DNA from: Tubiluchus corallicola
Taxonomy: Eukaryota; Priapulida; Priapulimorpha; Priapulimorphida; Tubiluchidae
Reading direction: 5' to 3'
Length of the DNA: 64,000 nucleotides
Assembly (NCBI GenBank): GCA_030141605.1
Contig: JAQGDQ010000188.1
Location: 1-64,000 of the forward strand
Below the pieces are notes generated by a model, which saw only the letters and a program-made list of their open reading frames with translations, was not told the origin of the DNA and did no database searches. Positions 57,557-64,000 of this stretch are shown here, one piece after another; the stretch's first letter is position 1, and each line of letters starts with the position of its first letter. Position numbers and translations under genes: made by a program.

Positions 57557-60500
57557 ATTTGAGCATCATCCACTTTTTTACGAGCACCATTAATTTTTAT
57601 AATCTAATTGAAAAATGTCCAGAGAGTCCTGCCTGTTAAGTCAAGACTGGGCATATGTGGAATCACAGGATGAAAACATTCTGCTAGTGCATGTTTAAAA
57701 TTGTGTAGATACGGTTCTTTCAAATTAACTAACAATCAGTAACGCATCTTGAGGAACACTAAGTTTTCCGATCAAATTAAATTTTTTTCTTAATGAAGTT
57801 AAGTATAAGAGGATCTTGAATATTTTTTGATGAATCATGCGATGTGTACGTGTTATATTACATTTATATCATTACAGGTTTTAAAACTGGAAACATAAAT
57901 TATTGAATACGTTCATTCACGCCAAAAGCTACCGTTAATTTTCTCATTGCATCCAATGTTTCACTAGATCGCCACCAGAGTGTCGGACGCACCATATTAT
58001 GTAAATCAGACTATATTAATGCTCTGGATAAACATGCTTATGCATTTTAACGAATTATGGATATGGGTGAATTCGTCAAAATAAAAAAAAACTGAATTTC
58101 AGTTACGGAAGTCAACTTTTTGACATACAAAATCGGAAAGTGCATGCAGGGTCTATACACCTGACTGCACATGACACGGCAAAAATGAATTAAACGCTAA
58201 AGTGCCAAAGTGTGACACTCCTTCATGTGCCTTATTTTGCTTAAAGAACCGAGTGATTTAGTTGTTTATAATAATGCCAAGGCCACGCAAAATCCATCTT
58301 TATGCATCGCTGCCGGCATTTTAGTCCGCATAACATTTTTTACATTTTTGGCTTTTGCCAACAAATTTGTTAAAATATTTGTTGAAAAATATTAAATGAA
58401 ATAAATGAATGCATAAATTAGGCGATTGTGATCGTTTTCTTGTACTTTTTTATGTCTTGTGTAATGTATCATACACGAATAATTATTATAATTATTACGA
58501 GGAAACCTCACGATATGTTCGAGGTGCAAATACTTTTCCGATGTAAAGAAAACATTTCAACATAAAAAGACGAAAGTGAAGACAACTATAACTTACTTGA
58601 AACTATTGTTAGGTACATTTGTTCTTACACTGCATTTCAGTTTATGCATACCGCCAACTTTCTAGATGCTCAATAAGCCACATACCCGCTTTAGCCCAAT
58701 TCGGTCATTTAAATATTATTAATTATTGTCTAATGCCAAGTCTTCATTATTCGTGTACTTTTCCTGCGTTATGGCGTTTAAATTATATAGAGCGGTTTGT
58801 ATAAAGTGTAAAGAATCCACTTTACACATCAAGTGTAAAGAACGGTGTGCAATTTCTTGTTATAACCTCTAGTGAACATGCACACTTTTAGATACCATTA
58901 TGGCATACAGCAGGGTCAAGCAATTAAGTGACCAATAATACTTTAAAAATACATCACATTATTGAAGGTTTTCTTACTTTCTGTAGACAAAAAAAAAACA
59001 AATATCCTTTCGCCTAAAAGACAAAAGTAAAATAGAGACGAGAAACTTGAAAGTTTTTCTCAGCCTGTCAAATATAATGCAGATTGAGAGCAAAAGTTTA
59101 AAAGGGAAAGAATCTAAAAACTAAGACAGTGACAGCTAAGCGAAGTCGCTGAGAAAAGCTGCGAAATCCAGTCTGTTTATCATTTACGAGTCGCGAAAGC
59201 AAGAATTATCGTCATTTACTGATTTACATCAATCAGCGCTGGAATACATGTGACATCAGCTAGGAGGCTCGACACCACGTACACACCAGGTCAACGTTCC
59301 ACGAAGCAACCAAAAATAACTCTCAGGCTATCTACATCGTCAGCAGGCACTATAACTGAGCTAACATCACTTAAGAAGTTTTGCACTTCAGTCTTGGACC
59401 TAAACTTACTGATAGCCAACATAATAAGAACCACGACCACGTGAAATTGTGACGTCACCCCAATAGTTAGGCTATGATAAATGACGTCACTGCCTCAGCT
59501 AAAATGGTAGACGGTCTTATTCTGGCAGGTGCCATAGTTTCAAGCATCGTGTGATTTCTACTTAGTTTTGCTAATCTAACGAGGCCACTTAGAACATTTT
59601 TGTATCTGTTCTTTCGAAAAACATAAATAGCCCCATTTACAAAGAAGCTGCACAACGTGGGTTGTTCACATTTTCGTAAATTCGTGGCTGTAATTTACCC
59701 AAGAATCTTGTTACAGAAAGTGAATAGTGATGAAGCAAAGTAAACATTATGGCAGTCATTCGAAGCCAGTCAGCCTGAAAACAAACCAGTAACTTCATTT
59801 ACACACGCAAACGAAATTTGATTTGGAAGTTAAATTCTTGTAGTTTTGAAAAAGCCAAACTCACATTACACTACCAGCGTTTGTTACCCAACGTTTAAGC
59901 TCTTCCTAGATTTCGTTGGATACTTTTTTCATTTTGCAATCTGGGCTATGATTTTCCTCAAACACGATTTGTTTTGACTGCAATTATTGGCTATCAACTG
60001 ATGATCAAAAGTTGTCATTTCGACACGTCTTGAAACATTTTAATAAAATTTAACCTGAGCAAAATGTCAGCATTTATTGATGATGGTTTTAATGCAACAT
60101 TTTCTTTATTGCGCTGTTACTCTACAGTTCTTGTTGCCGTGCTGATGTATATGCAATATGCAATATTACCAATCAAAAATAACTCATGATTGTAATGCAA
60201 GTAAAAAGTCCAGTCTACCGGGTCCCGTTCTGAATCTTTAAAGGATGGTTACTACGCACACCCGCCGCATAACCACAAACACACGCATTGAGCTCGTGCG
60301 GGCGATAAGCAATTCTAGGCAGTATGAGGAACTGCCAAAAAGACGCACTATTGGCATTGAAGGATGCCCGTCACTGCCACGAATAAATATGTCAAATTGG
60401 CAGCCATTTTTGATTCCACCTTCACTACCTATAGAAACGGTTTCTGCCTTGTTGTACAGCTTCTATGTGAGAGACAACCCTATATATATGTGTTCCGTTA

Positions 60501-61474
60501 GCGCAAAAAGAAACCCGTACTTTAGAGTGCGGTTAGATGCTGGTACAGGTACAATAAAATAGGTCTACTTAACTAGGGAATTTTTTTTGCTTCTTTGGGA
60601 TTTTTTGATTCTTTGAACGCATTAACCCTTTGGATACGTCAATGGATGTTAAAATTCCTTCATAAGCATTTTGAAAAATTAATTTTTTCTAGTCGATAAG
60701 TTTAAAATCGTCGTAAATTATTAAAAAAGCTAGTCTATCGAACAGCGTAAGTGCTTCCCAAGCTGCCGTTCTTATATAACTAAAAGCAAATGACTGTTTC
60801 ACGTGTATCAAATATTTCGTTGCATAATGCATTAACACGCACTCCGAATATTTAACCACTTTAACCAATCATCGTCTCATATGCTATTGTGACTTCAAAA
60901 GTTGTTTCTAGAATTGAGCCATTCAGTTTTACACTCATTAGAATAGACTTATCAGTTAGCCTGTAAGGAAAATTGCAACTACGTCTTTTAATTTTGCCAA
61001 GAGCCAACAAACATACAAAAAGCAATTATATCCGAACCTAGCAAGCAAAATGGATCGCAACACATGGCAAAAAGTTTCAAATCTTTCGTGCAGAGACACA
61101 TAAATATCCAGTGATCGTATGTTTATGCAACATTCCTTGCACTCGATGATGAACTAACTTTAACCCTTTTTACCTCTGCTGCAAAGTTTCAGCGTCAGAG
61201 CTCCCGTCTGTCATGAGTGAATTATTTCCTTTTGGTATACCAATAGAGAAAATTCAGCAAATATACAGTACGACTAGGATTATCTTGTTTAATACTTATT
61301 TGGTTTTCGTTTCTTTACTAATATCTTCTCTATAAAGTAACTTGCAATCTTAGTAAAAGAATAAGAAATAGCTTCGGATGCAGGCGAGAAAACTCAGTGT
61401 GAACAAGCACAGCACGGATCACAGAATGGCTAGTTAAACTGTTAAAGACAGCAATTTCAAGAAAAAATTTTTGA
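57557..61474. other. No confident gene; contains paired CRE palindromes
   Basis: AT-rich and mostly featureless. A 105-codon open frame at 60245-60562 (+) and a 60-codon - strand frame around 59270-59480 are unrecognised. Two TTAACCCTTT words (60624 and 61161) recall the piggyBac-like ends but have no inverted partners. Confidence 0.4.
59450..59489. promoter_or_regulatory. Two perfect CRE palindromes (TGACGTCA) 32 bp apart
   Basis: TGACGTCA at 59450-59457 and again at 59482-59489, with an E-box CACGTG at 59438. CREB/ATF proteins bind this octamer, and pairs near each other are typical of promoters. No confident transcription unit was found on either side, so a regulatory role is inference. 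Confidence 0.35.
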
Positions 61475-62310
61475 ATACGAAGGGATGTTCGGAGTCTGGG
61501 CCAATATGATCCCGACCCCCGAATCTCGATCTTGAATTTCTTCAAATCCAGAACCCCGTTTTCGAACTAAATTCTGTTCCCGAACATCGTTCTTGTACTT
61601 GTAATCCCGTGATTCCCGTCCCGACCCTTAACGTTAAAAGTTTAAGTTTGAAAAAAGTAAGTCTATTTTAGTTTTTCCACACATATGAAAAAATGAGCCA
61701 TTTATCAAGTTATTCGTCGCCTAAATTTTGTCATATGGCATTTTAATTAAGATTTTGTTAACCATAATGGTATCGCTTGATTGTTACCGATACAATTTGC
61801 AAAAATAGTTTGCGTTATTCTTGTTTTACAGTACTGCTCCTTGTATCTTTCCAATCTAAATATCACCCACGGATAAAAAAAAACTGTTACGTTTACTCAT
61901 CAAAATCATCTTTGTGAAGAAGTATGCAGGCTTCGAGCAAGATCTGATTGTGTAGACACTTCAGGAAAATGAGGAATATTACTTCTGCACGGCGCAAATA
62001 AACATTTTATCTTGGGGTAGGGTAACCACTGGCAAAGTAATGCTTTTTTTTGCTAGCAAGAAGCTGTGTGTGCGGATGGAATCTCTTCATAGTAAGACAA
62101 GATTTTTTCATCCAGGATTCTAGGCATCTATAAGAAATAAGCTGAAGCTAAAATTTCGGAATTTCGCTATAATTTTCTTATCTCCATTTACTATAATAAT
62201 ATTCACTATATTGATGGTTCCGGTGTTGTTGGGAATCCCGATCCCGAACATTTCGTCCCGAACACCTCGAACTCAATTTCCCAAACCCGAACTGCTAATC
62301 TCGACCCGAT
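61475..62310. mobile_element. Possible hAT-like remnant with CCCGA-rich ends
   Basis: Two patches rich in TCCCGA/CCCGAAC words (61500-61630 and 62218-62312) frame about 600 bp of ordinary AT-rich sequence. The left end begins AGGGATGTTCGGAG. Such CCCGA-rich borders occur in some hAT-like non-autonomous elements, but clear inverted ends and a target duplication were not found. Confidence 0.28.
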
Positions 62311-62534
62311 CACCACACACTCTTCATGTGCAGCGACAAAAAGATTGCGATCAATTTATAATGACAGTTATCACAAGGAAAAACCCAAACACTAGTAATT
62401 CTGAAAAAAAGTGTAGGGCTAAGACTTTGTCCGCGTATTCCTCAGTATATCTTTCGTGCGTATCAGGTTACAGTTCCGATGCACAGAATTACGCCTACAC
62501 CGAGTTTAACCTTTATCAGGGATGCTTTTTGTGA

Positions 62535-64000
62535 TAAGTTTTGATAGTATTATGTTCACTCTATAACAATTCAGAAATATTTCTGTTCTCCGTCACGATT
62601 GGTGCTCATGCTTACAAAGTCTGTCACGCGCATTTATTGGTTTATAACAGCCTGAGTACTAGATTTCAGTGAATTAGCCTAAACTGCAGCTTAGGTTTGG
62701 ACTTGAGATTGGATTAGCACAATTACCAATTTTCACACTTACCACTTGAGTTTTATTCCATTAATATCATGTTTTCTTTAAATAGGCCTACGTGCACAGT
62801 TTGCTACGCTGCAAGCCAATAATGTTATTATTTTTATTGCACAATACTTGGTAAAAAAAAATAGCGTAGCCGTGGGACAGGCCTGTACAAATGCACACCA
62901 AATTCCTCTTTTAAGAAGCGATTGCCCCTTGTCTTGAACAAGTACCAGTACCATTTGGGTCATAAATAAAGTTATACATAAGAACTTTTGACAAGTTAGG
63001 CAGTTAAACATAGCAATTCCTTGGTAAACTTATCAAATAAAAGTTAACTGTCTAATACTCGTATGTAAGCATTTGTATCTTAAGGCAAAATTGTTCCTGG
63101 CTCATCTGCAAGCTTTTCTGTGGCAGGAGCTAGTTCTTTCTACAGTATAGCATTTTAATACTGGGGTAAGGACTTAGACAAAATAAAGGTTAACCTAACT
63201 CACTATTGTATTTGTATGTTATAGGGCTTAATGATCAGGCGTTTGAGTGTCACTGTGCCTCCCAAAAGTCAGCTTTTGCTTTTCTTCTTTTTTCTCATAG
63301 ATGACTGCAACAACAACAACAGTAACACAACAACGTGATGTACAAGACCGAATGAATGTAAAATGTTAAACGAAATCGCTCGTAAGGCCAACGTATTCAA
63401 ACTTCAAAGCCATACGCGCACGAAATGCTAAAAGTTTAAGTTAAGAATAACAAAACCATCTGACTCCATTACACACAAGCAGTTTGGGAATGGTACACAA
63501 ATAGCTTCAGACTGATAGTGGCCATCCCTTTTCTTGTTCCAAATATAAAGAAAGGTCATAAATCCTAACGTGCTAAATTCTTGAGCTCACAAATTCCTAA
63601 GAAATTAAAACATGATTGGGTATGATTTCAATCAGTAATGCGTAAACACTTACTGAACTATTTAATTTCTGTATCATTAAATACAAGTATGATGTCCAAT
63701 GAATTTATTTTCTATTTAGTCTGATTTCTATTCCTTGGTCAGTTTGACAACTTACGATTACTGTATCTCTCACCACAGATTTATAGAATTATTTAAATCT
63801 GTACTAGTTGTTAAATCAATGTAGTACATATTGTAATTTTTGTTTTTATATAAAAGGTATTTTAAAAGTATATAAACTGTATAGACAAATTGTAGATTAA
63901 ACGAGCACATATAGAGAAAACTATGCGCTAGACCAATTAAACATAATGTTGCATTAACCTATGCATGTCTCCAGTAGCCTTAAAACTTAAGAGCCTTAAA
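62535..64000. other. No confident gene
   Basis: AT-rich sequence with a short (AAC)n run near 63309. The - strand frame 62778-63011 has no recognisable product. Confidence 0.4.

Noticed and set aside
60624-61175. Two TTAACCCTTT words as ends of a third piggyBac-like element
   Set aside because: Both are in the same orientation, with no inverted partner AAAGGGTTAA nearby.

Overview
The window is nuclear DNA from an animal, probably an invertebrate. It is AT-rich, its genes are split by GT-AG introns of 0.5-4 kb, and it is full of minisatellites and decayed transposons. The 5S rRNA-like copy at 9446-9565 resembles lophotrochozoan (for example molluscan) 5S more than vertebrate 5S, so a mollusc or relative is my tentative guess. 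Five protein-coding genes can be read confidently by joining exons by eye. All are conserved animal families, and they do not form a pathway or operon.

Layout: (1) 1-3812, + strand, the last three coding exons of diacylglycerol O-acyltransferase 1 (DGAT1), with a 23-bp minisatellite and a LINE remnant in its introns. (2) 4.8-8.1 kb, a 42-bp and a 38-bp minisatellite and a hAT-like element. (3) 8398-19791, - strand, a complete six-exon KCTD1/KCTD15-type BTB protein of 267 aa, tail-to-tail with DGAT1. Its introns carry a hAT-like element containing a full-length decayed 5S copy, a LINE 3' end, a piggyBac-like MITE and a palindromic MITE. Its third intron opens with a ~1.9-kb array in which the exon 3 5' splice site itself is repeated about 84 times. 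(4) 23261-28247, + strand, a SAFB-like SAP/RRM protein of 963 aa in only two coding exons, divergent from KCTD. (5) 31928-36219, + strand, a DUSP3-like dual-specificity phosphatase of 180 aa in three exons. Its last exon end is present in four tandem 146-bp copies, followed by a 56-bp minisatellite. (6) 39374-43714, + strand, the first three coding exons of EXT1 (exostosin-1). The gene continues beyond 43714, but no later exon was found. A 5'-truncated LINE sits inside a (GA)n tract in its third intron.

From 45.7 to 64 kb I found no confident gene. This stretch holds a second copy of the palindromic MITE, a candidate element with inverted subterminal repeats, a diverged 122-bp duplication and a pair of perfect CRE palindromes.

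The most unusual feature is the splice-donor minisatellite in KCTD, next to a likely GC-AG intron in the same gene. After that come the tandem DUSP terminal exon and the 5S copy inside a hAT-like element. All joins, family assignments and homologies come from reading the sequence and family knowledge; no search was run.
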